From an uncultured Prevotellaceae bacterium (GTDB lineage: Bacteria > Bacteroidota > Bacteroidia > Bacteroidales > Bacteroidaceae), in assembly GCA_902769705.1 (NCBI GenBank), contig CACXPX010000021.1:1-64000 (forward strand): a stretch of DNA of 64,000 bases. The letters run 5' to 3'. Shown in pieces: positions 1-6,624 of the stretch. The notes below the pieces were generated by a model. It worked only from the letters and a program-made list of their open reading frames with translations. It did not search any database and was not told the DNA's origin. The position numbers and the translations under genes were made by a program. Position 1 is the first letter of the stretch. Every line of letters begins with the position of its first letter.

Positions 1-272
1 GGTCTGATAGAAAGGCGAGAAGAATATGGATTACGAGAAAACATCACTGTGGGAAAAGACATTAGGAATACAAGGCGACCAATCAATTGATTGCCTTAGG
101 GCATCCTATCTTTCATTCAGAGAGCATATGAAGGGCTTGCTGAATGAGGTGCGTATTGATTTCCCAAACTTGACTGACCATAGTATTGAACATGTGGATA
201 ACCTTTGGGGTATGGCCAGTTTAATCACTGGTGACGCGTATCCAATCAATCCATTGGAAGGATATATTTTGG

Positions 273-348
273 GAACGATATACCTGTTGGCAGTGAGTTC
301 CATTAATGTATATTTATTCATGAGCAGTCGGTCACGGCTGCTCATTTT
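273..348 (+). repeat. Inverted repeat A, left copy (76 bp)
   Basis: This segment matches the reverse complement of 6625-6700 over 76 bp with two mismatches (317-318). Its left edge coincides exactly with the point where the HD-domain gene is cut off. It contains a terminator-like hairpin. Together with repeat B (350-390) it forms one arm of an inverted module flanking the kinase/nuclease cassette. Confidence 0.9.
321..344 (+). terminator. Hairpin inside repeat A
   Basis: A 10-bp stem with one G-T pair (321-330 with 335-344) and a 4-base loop is followed by TTTTCT. It looks like a Rho-independent terminator in the plus direction. The same structure, inverted, lies at 6629-6652. Confidence 0.55.
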
Positions 349-349
349 C

Positions 350-390
350 TGATTTATGTGAAATCTAACACATGCTAACTCAAAGTTTTT
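350..390 (+). repeat. Inverted repeat B, left copy (41 bp)
   Basis: It matches the reverse complement of 6199-6239 in 40 of 41 positions. In the right-hand copy this sequence is the last codons of the HNH-like gene (6221-6535) plus sequence past its stop. In the left copy only those last codons remain, joined directly to repeat A, so the HNH-like gene has been deleted from this arm. The segment overlaps the 3' end of the disrupted gene at 375-2021. Confidence 0.9.
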
Positions 391-743
391 CTTTTACCAT
401 TTTGAAGATGCTTGTTGTTATATAAGCCGTAAAATAAGATGTTATCTGCTTCCTCTTGGCTTAGTTTTCCTTTTAGGTACAAGTCACTAACTAACCGTGT
501 TAATTTATAGTTTATTTCATCGTCAGATAAACTGTTTTTACCTTCGCACACCAAATTACGTTTTAAGTATTGATTGATGACTTCAGAAATAATTTGATTA
601 ATTCTCATATTGTGTTTCCTTCTTTCATTCATATTAGGAGGAATCTGCAACCCAAATTCTTCGGGCTTTAGATTTACCATAAAAACATAAACGTATGGTT
701 GATTCGTGGTATTATTAGTTTTAATGGTATAGCCTAAATTAAC

Positions 744-1766
744 GTGAGTTCGACGAATTCAGAATAATGCGAGCTGTGTGTCTAATGTTCTTTGAACATT
801 GATGCACGGCTTTTTCGGAAAACAACAGTATGCTGCCAATGCCCCCAGCATGTTAACGACGAAGTTGTCAAAGCATCTGTGCCTGGAGTGCTCGACCTGT
901 GCGATGTTTTTCAGCTCGTCATTGACGGTCTCTATGATGGCCCTCTTCCTGAGCAGCAGTTTGTCAGAGACGCTCATCAGCGCGCCTTTCATGTTGTCCC
1001 TGAGCTTCGTGATGAGCTGTATGCCGTCGACGAAAAGCCTTTCAAAGAGGTTCTTGCCGATATATCCCTTGTCTGCGACGAGCTTCCCGTAGATGAACTC
1101 CACGAAAGCCTTGTATTCGAGAGGCTTCCTGTCATCCACATCTCCCGGCGTTATCATGAAGTTGAGCAGCTCGCCCTTCTCGTTGCAGATAAGGTGCAGC
1201 TTAAACCCGAAGAACCAGCCCATGGAACACTTGCCCCTTTGGGCGATCCCCCTGAAGACCTTGTGCATGTGGATTCTCTGGTTCCTGCACACCCGGAGCG
1301 GTGTGCTGTCAACGAAACTCACGCCCGTACACTTGCCAAGCAGCACCTTCTTGATGAACAGCGCCAACGGAACGGCCACATCGCGCTCCAGCTCCACAAA
1401 CCGGTTGTATGAGACAACGCGAGGGAACAGATGGCGCATGTGCTTGCAGACAGATTCCAGATAGAAGTGCTTCAGGCAGCGGTAGCCGGAGTCGTGGAAA
1501 AGTATCATGATGAGCATCACTTCCGACTTCGACAGCGTCGAATCACGGTGATAATTGCGCTTTTTGGCCTCCTTTATGGTATATTTTCCCATCATGGCAT
1601 CAAAAAACTTGCAGAAATCGTCGGCAATACAAAATAATTCCGTAACTTTGTCCTCGGTGATCATAGCGATTATTGTTTGTGAAACTTTGTTTTTGGCACT
1701 ATAAAGTTACAACAATTTTCGCTAATCACCAAATTTTCAGACAGTTATATTTCGTCGAACTCACGT
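744..1766 (-). mobile_element. IS982-family insertion sequence, complete
   Basis: The element is 1023 bp with perfect 15-bp terminal inverted repeats, ACGTGAGTTCGACGA at 744-758 and its reverse complement at 1752-1766. It is flanked by a 7-bp direct target duplication TAAATTA at 737-743 and 1767-1773. It carries one transposase gene on the minus strand. The intact ends, intact transposase and clean duplication indicate a recent insertion. It interrupts the gene at 375-2021. Confidence 0.95.
759..1664 (-). CDS. IS982-family transposase
   Basis: This 301-residue DDE transposase moves the surrounding insertion sequence. It shows the usual features of IS982 transposases: an N-terminal helical region, then FVDSTPLRVC (first catalytic Asp, about residue 118), FFGFKLHLICNEKGELLNF (about 151-169), LVADKGYIGKNLF (second Asp, about 195) and the C-terminal RAIIETVNDELKNIAQVEHSRHR with its catalytic Glu in the IETVNDE stretch. 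The length is typical for the family and no frameshift is seen, so the enzyme should be active. The gene nearly fills the element, leaving only short ends. Its base composition is richer in G+C than the surrounding island, as expected for a mobile element with its own history. Confidence 0.95.
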   Translation of the reverse strand: MITEDKVTELFCIADDFCKFFDAMMGKYTIKEAKKRNYHRDSTLSKSEVMLIMILFHDSGYRCLKHFYLESVCKHMRHLFPRVVSYNRFVELERDVAVPLALFIKKVLLGKCTGVSFVDSTPLRVCRNQRIHMHKVFRGIAQRGKCSMGWFFGFKLHLICNEKGELLNFMITPGDVDDRKPLEYKAFVEFIYGKLVADKGYIGKNLFERLFVDGIQLITKLRDNMKGALMSVSDKLLLRKRAIIETVNDELKNIAQVEHSRHRCFDNFVVNMLGALAAYCCFPKKPCINVQRTLDTQLALF

Positions 1767-2017
1767 TAAATTATAATCGAAATCCCTAATGAATCTTGCC
1801 CCATTGGGAAACTGTGAAAATCTATTTGTATAATCCCACGCAATTACGGGATTTGATAGGTAACTTTTTATCCCATCAAGATAGTCATACCATTGGGAGA
1901 CAGCCCCAATATTGTTCTGATTGTAGGAATCAATAGTATTGATTTTCTTGGAAATATCATAGGAAAATCTTACTAGGAGTTTTGATGGCAACCTATCCTC
2001 GTACAACTGATATTGTT

Positions 2018-2266
2018 TCATAAGTTCTTCATAAGCCTATTTCTCAGATTATTGATTAGTTCTTCAGCGTCAACCCCATCTTGTTCCATTGGGTAATCCA
2101 CCACCGCCGCTTTCATGGGTTCATTAGATTCGTTAATAGGTAGTTTAGAGAGATATTCATTGACCTGCCCCTGTGTTAATTCTCCCATTACATCCATGTA
2201 TTCCTCCAAAGGAAGTTTGTTAATGCGCTCAATGTCCAGACTACCGTCTTCTTTCAAAAGTACCAT
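2018..2266 (-). CDS. Small acidic hypothetical protein
   Basis: This 82-residue protein is acidic, with no signal peptide and no membrane segment. The middle (PLEEYMDVMGELTQGQVNEY) is helical in character and the end (EELINNLRNRL) is amphipathic. I do not recognise the family. Its stop overlaps the start of the next gene (the one split by the insertion sequence) by 4 bases, and a Bacteroidota promoter lies upstream at 2343-2350, so it is the first gene of a two-gene operon. A small acidic protein translationally coupled to a slightly larger basic one is a layout seen in toxin-antitoxin modules, with this gene as the antitoxin. That reading is inference from layout only; no DNA-binding motif is visible. 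Confidence 0.6.
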   Translation of the reverse strand: MVLLKEDGSLDIERINKLPLEEYMDVMGELTQGQVNEYLSKLPINESNEPMKAAVVDYPMEQDGVDAEELINNLRNRLMKNL

Positions 2267-2342
2267 AATTCAACGTATTTAATTGTCTTTATATAAATAG
2301 AATCTTTCTGACTTATTTTTCAATAAATATCATTTTCATACG

Positions 2343-2350
2343 CAAATATA
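2343..2350 (-). promoter_or_regulatory. TAnnTTTG promoter (-7 box) for the 2266/2021 operon
   Basis: TATATTTG on the minus strand, about 75 bases upstream of the start codon at 2266, matches the Bacteroidota -7 consensus TAnnTTTG. No clear -33 element was assigned. Confidence 0.65.
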
Positions 2351-2410
2351 TGGAAAAAAAGTGATAAAAACAAGTTTATGGTGATATTTATTAGAAAAAT
2401 TCCTATTATA

Positions 2411-2599
2411 ATGAAAAAGACGATTATAAGATTAACAGAGTCGGATTTGCATAGGATTGTATATGACAGTGTTTATCATATATTGGAGCAAAAACAAGAC
2501 TTAAATGAAGGCTGGAAGAATTGGGCAATGGCTGGTGCATTGGGTGCAGCATCAATGTTTGGGAGTCCACAAACCGCAAATGCTCAAGATAGAGATTGA
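2411..2599 (+). pseudogene. Truncated LTESDLHRIV-type small protein
   Basis: The likely start is the ATG at 2411, giving a 62-residue reading frame that opens MKKTIIRLTESDLHRIVYDS. The RLTESDLHRIV..SV..IL segment is a recurring N-terminal motif of small Bacteroidota phage and plasmid proteins of unknown role, which I know by pattern rather than by function. After residue 54 or so, where the protein has a hydrophobic AMAGALGAASMFG stretch, it ends abruptly in QDRD. The last codons lie in the antisense of a broken ATPase gene (2584-2730), so the true 3' end was probably lost in a deletion near 2585. An upstream in-frame ATG at 2378 exists but would add an unlikely leader. Confidence 0.5.
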
Positions 2600-2730
2600 A
2601 AAAAGTAAATTAGTTTTGCAACTGTACTTTTTCCACTTGCTTGCTGTCCTATTAGAATGAGGGCTGGTTTTATTACTATTGATGCTCTCTTAACAGGGCC
2701 GAAATCTGTTATTTCTAATCTTTGTGACAT
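2584..2730 (-). pseudogene. N-terminal remnant of a P-loop AAA/OLD-type ATPase
   Basis: Only 48 codons remain, but they are diagnostic. An N-terminal strand pattern MSQRLEITDFGPVK is followed by a Walker A motif GQQASGKST (about residues 32-40) and KLIYFF. This is the opening of RecF/SMC-like or OLD-type AAA ATPases common in phage-defence genes. The frame hits a stop at 2584, right where it meets the 3' end of the oppositely oriented small gene at 2411-2599, so a deletion has probably fused the two. A good TAATTTTG promoter box (2752-2759) lies 22 bases upstream of the ATG, so this start was once real. The family assignment rests on the P-loop and the preceding strand only. Confidence 0.65.
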
Positions 2731-2751
2731 GTTTTGTACTCATTTTGGTTG

Positions 2752-2759
2752 CAAAATTA
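2752..2759 (-). promoter_or_regulatory. TAnnTTTG promoter for the broken ATPase gene
   Basis: TAATTTTG on the minus strand lies 22 bases before the ATG at 2730. It supports reading the 48-codon remnant as the start of a formerly expressed gene. Confidence 0.6.
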
Positions 2760-2836
2760 CCATTTTTCTACGAAATTGTTGCAAGTTACAAAGAAATGTT
2801 AATCATATTTTACTTTTTTTGCTTATTATGATGTTT

Positions 2837-3313
2837 TTAATAGGTCTTGAACAAGTTCTTAAGGTTCTTCACGTCCATCTTCGCCATCACCGTCTCGCCC
2901 GCCTCCTTCAGCGTCTCATTGTGCTCCATCACGTGCCTCTCCCCGTGCTCCATGCATTACGCCCATAGGCACTCTAGGGCCAGTTGTAGTAGAGGCTCTC
3001 AATGCAGAAGATGCCATCTTTGACGTTTTTTTTCTGCTCCCTGTGGAAGTAGTTGTACTTGAGAACGCCTCCGTACCGTGGGCTGCCATGAAGGAGAAGT
3101 TCTCCTCACTGCTAGTGCGGCTTCTGCTCGCGTGCCATCAAGTGCAGAAGCTCGGGCGTGAACTCCACATTCTCCTGCCCGGAGGTGTTCTCCAGGGCTA
3201 TCACCTCGTCTATCTGCGAGTGAAGAGCCTTTATCTTCTCGGAATAATTAGGGACTCCATAGAACTTAATATCATTAGGCACATGTCTCGTGTTGATTTT
3301 GTATATTTTATAT
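2837..3313 (-). pseudogene. Decayed, frameshifted gene remnant of G+C-rich origin
   Basis: Three coding-looking blocks lie on the minus strand in different frames. The first covers about 3112-3280 (NDIKFYGVPNYSEKIKALHS ... VEFTPELLHLMAREQ). The second lies near 2975-3075 (KYNYFHREQKKNVKDGIFC). The third covers 2837-2950 (HNETLKEAGETVMAKMDVKN, ending LFKTY). Stops and frame changes separate them, so no full protein can be made. The segment 2860-3240 is clearly richer in G+C than its neighbours, closer to the chromosomal genes of this window, which suggests it came from another replicon or the host chromosome. A TATCTTTG promoter box at 3320-3327 marks the old 5' end. I do not recognise the family. 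The plus-strand open frames here (2657-2968, 3043-3351) look like chance shadows. Confidence 0.5.
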
Positions 3314-3319
3314 GTCTTG

Positions 3320-3327
3320 CAAAGATA
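3320..3327 (-). promoter_or_regulatory. TAnnTTTG promoter for the decayed gene
   Basis: TATCTTTG on the minus strand. It lies just upstream of the coding blocks of the remnant at 2837-3313 and argues against the longer reading frame that begins at 3363. Confidence 0.55.
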
Positions 3328-3474
3328 GAACAATTCACCGAAATGCTTTGAAAGCATACACATATTTCTTCAATTAGCCGAACTTTTTTAATCACAAGAT
3401 TGCGTTTTTAGACAAAATTAGCTTAAATTGCATGCAAAACAATGTTTTTTATTCCAATTTCTCGAAAAATGTTG

Positions 3475-3482
3475 TATCTTTG
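3475..3482 (+). promoter_or_regulatory. TAnnTTTG promoter of the kinase operon
   Basis: TATCTTTG lies about 100 bases before the kinase ATG at 3581. It predicts a leader of about 90 nt. The leader contains GAGAGT ... ACTCT complementarity (near 3507-3535), but no classifiable riboswitch. Confidence 0.7.
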
Positions 3483-3580
3483 TGCAGTGTTATGTAGTGA
3501 ACTTGAGAGTCCGCCATTAAGAATGGTAAAAAACTCTATCTACTTGACATCGAGTTTATATTATCTTCAATTTTTATGAT

Positions 3581-4387
3581 ATGGAGAGAAACGAGTTTAA
3601 TATAGATACACAGATAGCTAAAGGAGGCCAAAAGGTCGTCTATTCTGCAGTCAATAAAAGCAATCCTAAGTTGAAAGTTGTTATCAAGGATGCTCAAATC
3701 AATAGCACGGCCTCTTTGCAGCGCATTATACGTGAAGTAAATTTTATGTGTAGCTTAAACTCGCCATACTTTCCCAAGAATTATGGGTCGAATTTTGACA
3801 TGAAAACTATGACTATGACAGTTATAGAGGAGCATATTGAAGGAGAAACGTTGAGAGCTGTTATGTCAAATTATAATGACTGGAACAGCATAAAAACCTT
3901 ATTACTTCAGCTAATTGCAGGATTGGAAATTGTTTGGTCAAAGAATGTTGTACACAGAGATCTTAAGCCAGAAAATATTTTAATTCGGCCCGATGGAACT
4001 CCATGCATTATAGATTTTGGTATAGCAAGATTCCTTGATATGGAATCAATAACCAATACACTTCAAAATATGGGTCCTTGTACTCCCTTATATGCATCTC
4101 CTGAACAGTTGCGAAATGAAAAAACTATTATTGATCCTCGAACTGATTTTTATGCTTTGGGTATTATTGCGTTGGAACTTTACTTGAAATGCCATCCTTT
4201 TGATCCTACTATTGTTGGAGGTGGAATGCTATTTGACAATCTTATGGTTGGTAGGTATGCTACTCATACTTCTACAATCCCAGAAGATGCATCGGTAGTA
4301 GCAATGGCAAAACACTTGTTATGTGTACAACCATATATGAGACCTCGTACAGTCACACAACTTCGAAACTTAATAAACTCACTTTAA
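3581..4387 (+). CDS. Soluble eukaryote-like Ser/Thr protein kinase
   Basis: This 268-residue Hanks-type kinase is a catalytic domain with almost nothing attached. The glycine-loop region is AKGGQKVVYSA (13-23). The ATP-anchoring Lys is K36 in VVIKDA and its helix-C partner Glu is E52. The catalytic loop is VHRDLKPEN (H125-R126-D127, K129, N132), the DFG motif is at 145-147, and the APE-like motif reads SPE at 173-175. All residues needed for phosphotransfer are present. There is no membrane segment, PASTA repeat or sensor domain, so it is cytoplasmic and probably gets its signal from a partner. The next gene begins 4 bases after its stop and the third overlaps the second, so the three are one operon. 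In mobile islands such lone kinases often belong to defence modules (established for PglW-type and Stk2-type kinases); a defence role here is inference. Confidence 0.93.
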   Translation: MERNEFNIDTQIAKGGQKVVYSAVNKSNPKLKVVIKDAQINSTASLQRIIREVNFMCSLNSPYFPKNYGSNFDMKTMTMTVIEEHIEGETLRAVMSNYNDWNSIKTLLLQLIAGLEIVWSKNVVHRDLKPENILIRPDGTPCIIDFGIARFLDMESITNTLQNMGPCTPLYASPEQLRNEKTIIDPRTDFYALGIIALELYLKCHPFDPTIVGGGMLFDNLMVGRYATHTSTIPEDASVVAMAKHLLCVQPYMRPRTVTQLRNLINSL

Positions 4388-4391
4388 GCGT

Positions 4392-5570
4392 ATGAATGTA
4401 TTTCATCAAATGGGTTTCCGCGATAAATGGAACATTGATTGCCAAAAAGAGGGAATCGGTGATGGTTTGATATTCTCTCCAATTAATATGGAGTCTGACA
4501 AATTGTTAGCCTTACCAGCAGACATACGCCAGGTTTCATTCTTGGATCCTCAGTTTTATCTATTGAACATTGAGAAATCATCTAATGTCACATATCCTTT
4601 TTTTCCTGGCAACATAAAGAGTGATTTTTCTACTGTGGATTTGGATGTAAATAATGACCAATTGGCGGAGCTATGTGTCGATTATCAGTTAAACGCAGAT
4701 TTAAGATACATTGTTATACCAACTCGTTACGTAGATGCATTGCCAACTAGGTATTTGGAGAATTTATCTGAAAACTTCGTGTATCCTTTTTTGGAGAATA
4801 AGGCAAAGAAAAATATCACAAAACCTTTTCTTTTAACAGTTCTTGTGAAACAAATTATGATAGAAGATGAAGCAAAGTGTGATGAATTGCTAAACTGGAT
4901 GACAAGTTTTTCAGAAATAGCGGGCTTTTATTTGATTTTCGAAAACAACTACACTTCAAAACAGATAAAGGATTTTGAATATTTGAAGAATGTGTTGTTC
5001 TTTATCGACATTCTCAAAAAGAACGAGCTCGAAGTTCATATAGGTTATTGCAATACAGAGGGATTATTATTGAGTGCAGCAATGCCTGACTCTATAACTA
5101 TTGGCTCCTATGAGAACCTGAGAATGTTTAAGATTTCTCGCTTTGAGGCAACCGAAGGTAAACAAATGAGGGCTCCAAACGCTAGATTATATAGTTCTAA
5201 GTTATTACAATGGATGGATTATAATTACATAGAATCCATGAAGTCTCTTGTTAGTGACTATGACAAGTTCTTTGATGATACTCAGTATAAGCCTCTTATG
5301 TTTAGCTTGGGCGAGTTCAAAAACCAACCTTATAGTTGGCATTTTGCGAAGTCTGAGATATACAAACATTATTTTGAAGTGTTCACGAAGCAGATTAAAT
5401 CTCTGCCAAATGATCAGCTCACACGTATTGAATATCTGAAGGAGGTGATAAAAACAGCAGTATCAAATTACAAGATTATTGAAGACTCTGTGCTTCTTGA
5501 TGGAGATAGTGATGGTTCCCATCTTCCAATTTGGTATAATGTGCTAAATGCATATAAAAGAACACTATAA
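4392..5570 (+). CDS. Unknown 392-aa protein of the kinase operon
   Basis: I do not recognise a named family. The protein is soluble, with no signal peptide or membrane helix. It opens with a region rich in aromatic residues (GDGLIFSP, about 23-30; SFLDPQFYLL, about 49-58). From about residue 100 it shows alternating strands and helices: LRYIVIPTRY (about 103-112), FLLTVLVKQI, FYLIFENNY, NVLFFIDIL, EVHIGYCNTEGLLLSAAMPD (about 220-239) and SITIGSY. That periodicity suggests a TIM-barrel-like alpha/beta fold, loosely recalling tRNA-guanine transglycosylase-type barrels, though no catalytic signature of those was found. It lies between a kinase and a PD-(D/E)XK protein, 4 bases after the first and overlapping the second by one base (TAATG). 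It could be the kinase's substrate, a sensor or an enzyme. Its size and conserved-looking PTRY and CNTEG motifs make a structural search worthwhile. Confidence 0.85.
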   Translation: MNVFHQMGFRDKWNIDCQKEGIGDGLIFSPINMESDKLLALPADIRQVSFLDPQFYLLNIEKSSNVTYPFFPGNIKSDFSTVDLDVNNDQLAELCVDYQLNADLRYIVIPTRYVDALPTRYLENLSENFVYPFLENKAKKNITKPFLLTVLVKQIMIEDEAKCDELLNWMTSFSEIAGFYLIFENNYTSKQIKDFEYLKNVLFFIDILKKNELEVHIGYCNTEGLLLSAAMPDSITIGSYENLRMFKISRFEATEGKQMRAPNARLYSSKLLQWMDYNYIESMKSLVSDYDKFFDDTQYKPLMFSLGEFKNQPYSWHFAKSEIYKHYFEVFTKQIKSLPNDQLTRIEYLKEVIKTAVSNYKIIEDSVLLDGDSDGSHLPIWYNVLNAYKRTL

Positions 5571-6019
5571 TGTACACATCAGAAGATTTAATGTCTGTTG
5601 ATTTTGAGGAGTTTATCAAATCGACAATGGGCAATACATATTTTAAGGAATGGCAAGGACTCTTTGGCATCCCAGATTATGTGTGCTTCTCAAAACTTGA
5701 TACAGGCATAAAAGTCGTTTCCTTCGAACTTAAACTCAAGAATTGGAGAGGGGCTATGATACAAGCTTTTCGATATAGGAGTTTCTCGGATTACTCGTAT
5801 GTTGTGCTTCCAGAAGAAACTGCGGGTAAAGCATTTAATCATATTAATCTTTTCAAAAAGTATGGTATTGGGCTAATCTCATTTAGGAAAGATAAGTATT
5901 TTATCATGTATAGTCCAATACAAAACCGCCCCCTATCTCTACAATTAAGAGAAAAAGCAGAAACAAAGATAAGAAAAAGCCGTAAGAAGTCACACGAGAC
6001 CGTAAACGCATTGCTATAG
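5570..6019 (+). CDS. Small PD-(D/E)XK nuclease-like protein
   Basis: At 149 residues this is a minimal nuclease-fold candidate. GIPDYVCF supplies the Asp (D36), FELKLKNW supplies the E-x-K pair (E53, K55), and a Gln (Q65) follows in the helix after it, then strand YVVLPEE (about 77-83). This D ... ExK ... Q order is the signature of PD-(D/E)XK enzymes such as Holliday-junction resolvase-like and restriction-type nucleases. The C-terminal tail is strongly basic (KAETKIRKSRKKSHE), suitable for nucleic-acid binding. Its ATG overlaps the stop of the preceding gene (TAATG), so the two are translationally coupled. It is the natural effector of the operon if the module acts in defence. The motif could also fit a dead nuclease-fold adaptor, since only the motif and not activity can be seen. 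Confidence 0.8.
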   Translation: MYTSEDLMSVDFEEFIKSTMGNTYFKEWQGLFGIPDYVCFSKLDTGIKVVSFELKLKNWRGAMIQAFRYRSFSDYSYVVLPEETAGKAFNHINLFKKYGIGLISFRKDKYFIMYSPIQNRPLSLQLREKAETKIRKSRKKSHETVNALL

Positions 6020-6127
6020 TGTTTCAGTATGGTGCAGAAGGGCCTGCCTACCTAAGTTTTACTTAGAACTACAATGATGAATACTTTTTTGTTGGCAATT
6101 ATATACTTTTAGACCCCAAATAATGTG

Positions 6128-6159
6128 ATTCCTCAGAATCCGCTATGGTTCTGAGGAAT
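6128..6159 (+). terminator. Hairpin after the kinase operon
   Basis: An 11-bp perfect stem (ATTCCTCAGAA 6128-6138 with TTCTGAGGAAT 6149-6159) lies about 110 bases after the nuclease stop. There is no good U-run, so termination is plausible but not proven by sequence. Confidence 0.45.
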
Positions 6160-6198
6160 TGTGCTAATATGGGTCAACTGCTAGGTTATTGCCAAAAC

Positions 6199-6239
6199 AA
6201 AAACTTTGAATTAGCATGTGTTAGATTTCACATAAATCA
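6199..6239 (-). repeat. Inverted repeat B, right copy (41 bp)
   Basis: This is the reverse complement of 350-390 with one mismatch. It covers the stop and last codons of the HNH-like gene. Read on the plus strand, the adjacent codons KTKTLN then stop resemble the C-terminus KRKTLS of the gene split by the insertion sequence, so a homologue of that gene once ended here too. Confidence 0.9.
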
Positions 6240-6535
6240 CCAGAAGCGACCAAAAATTCTTTAGTCTTTGCTTTTGTACATTTGTAAGTGTCATTACATG
6301 ACTTGCATGTTGGTGTAATATAATGCGGTCTTTTAGGGTCTAATATTTCAGATACCTTTAACACATGTGCGCCAACCATAGGGTTGCTTTCAGAAACACC
6401 CTCATTGCAACAAGGGCAAGTCGTTGGGAGATCTTTCTGCTTATGCTTTTTCCAATAATCTATCCATGTTTCGCCACTTGGGGCTGTATCAGAAGAAGTA
6501 AAAGTGTCATGACATACAAGAACAGTTTCAGCCAT
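6221..6535 (-). CDS. Small HNH-like (treble-clef zinc) protein
   Basis: This 104-residue protein has two cysteine pairs, CPCC (about 40-43) and CKSC (about 77-80). Between them is MVGAHVLKVSE with a His at about residue 56, and the second pair runs into CNDTYK. That CxxC ... H ... CxxCN layout is a treble-clef zinc site as in HNH nucleases and their inactive relatives. Family nucleases usually show a clear H-N-H triad; here only part of it is evident, so nuclease activity is uncertain. Its promoter is at 6562-6569 with a perfect 14-bp inverted repeat overlapping the upstream promoter region (6572-6610), which suggests tight control or an upstream terminator. It converges on the kinase operon. 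A second copy of the gene has been deleted from the left inverted arm near 349, leaving only its last codons. Confidence 0.7.
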   Translation of the reverse strand: MAETVLVCHDTFTSSDTAPSGETWIDYWKKHKQKDLPTTCPCCNEGVSESNPMVGAHVLKVSEILDPKRPHYITPTCKSCNDTYKCTKAKTKEFLVASGDLCEI

Positions 6536-6561
6536 AGTGCAACATTTATTTCGTTATGGCA

Positions 6562-6569
6562 CAAAAATA
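6562..6569 (-). promoter_or_regulatory. TAnnTTTG promoter of the HNH-like gene
   Basis: TATTTTTG on the minus strand lies 27 bases before the ATG at 6535. Confidence 0.6.
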
Positions 6570-6571
6570 CA

Positions 6572-6610
6572 AAATCCTACCGACATCCCATAGATGTGTC
6601 GGTAGGATTT
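6572..6610. promoter_or_regulatory. Perfect 14-bp inverted repeat upstream of the HNH-like gene
   Basis: AAATCCTACCGACA (6572-6585) pairs perfectly with 6597-6610 across an 11-base loop. It lies where the -33 element of the HNH-like promoter should be, so it could be an operator. It could equally be a terminator for a transcript arriving from either side, since A- and T-rich sequence flanks both sides. Confidence 0.5.
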
Positions 6611-6624
6611 ATTCTTTATTAACC

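Larger units (their letters stand above)
26..352 (+). pseudogene. Truncated HD-domain protein, N-terminal fragment
   Basis: The first 80 or so residues look like the start of a large HD-type metal-dependent phosphohydrolase. The segment LTDHSIEHVDNLWG (residues 49-62) carries the H..H spacing of such proteins, and NPLEGYILGT (about 75-84) is where the helix before the catalytic HD pair normally begins. The reading frame then leaves the family: from base 273 onward the DNA is a copy of a repeat that recurs inverted at 6625-6700, and the remaining codons simply read through that repeat to a stop. The HD pair and everything after it are therefore lost. Family members often accompany chaperone or ATPase domains, but nothing of that kind remains here. 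Seen: the truncation at the repeat edge. Inferred: the HD assignment, from the N-terminal motif alone. Confidence 0.6.
375..2021 (-). pseudogene. Gene split by IS982-type insertion (hypothetical, RelE-like guess)
   Basis: Two minus-strand halves rejoin in frame if the insertion element (744-1766) and one copy of its 7-bp target duplication are removed. The 5' half runs from 2021 to 1767 and ends ...RDFDYNL. The 3' half continues from 736 as GYTIKTNNTTNQPYVYVFMV and ends at 375. The restored protein would be about 205 residues, with no internal stop or frameshift across the junction. Its start overlaps the stop of the upstream 82-aa gene (ATGA), so the two form an operon under the promoter at 2343-2350. 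The middle part, with alternating hydrophobic residues before LKPEEFGL, is faintly like RelE/ParE-type toxins, but I do not recognise the family. The 3' end overlaps repeat B, and a related C-terminal scrap (codons KTKTLN then stop) sits beside repeat B at the right arm. Confidence 0.8.

Noticed and set aside
2657-3351. Two plus-strand open frames (2657-2968 and 3043-3351)
   Set aside because: The minus strand of the same stretch holds recognisable gene remnants with promoter boxes. The plus frames have odd composition and no start signals.
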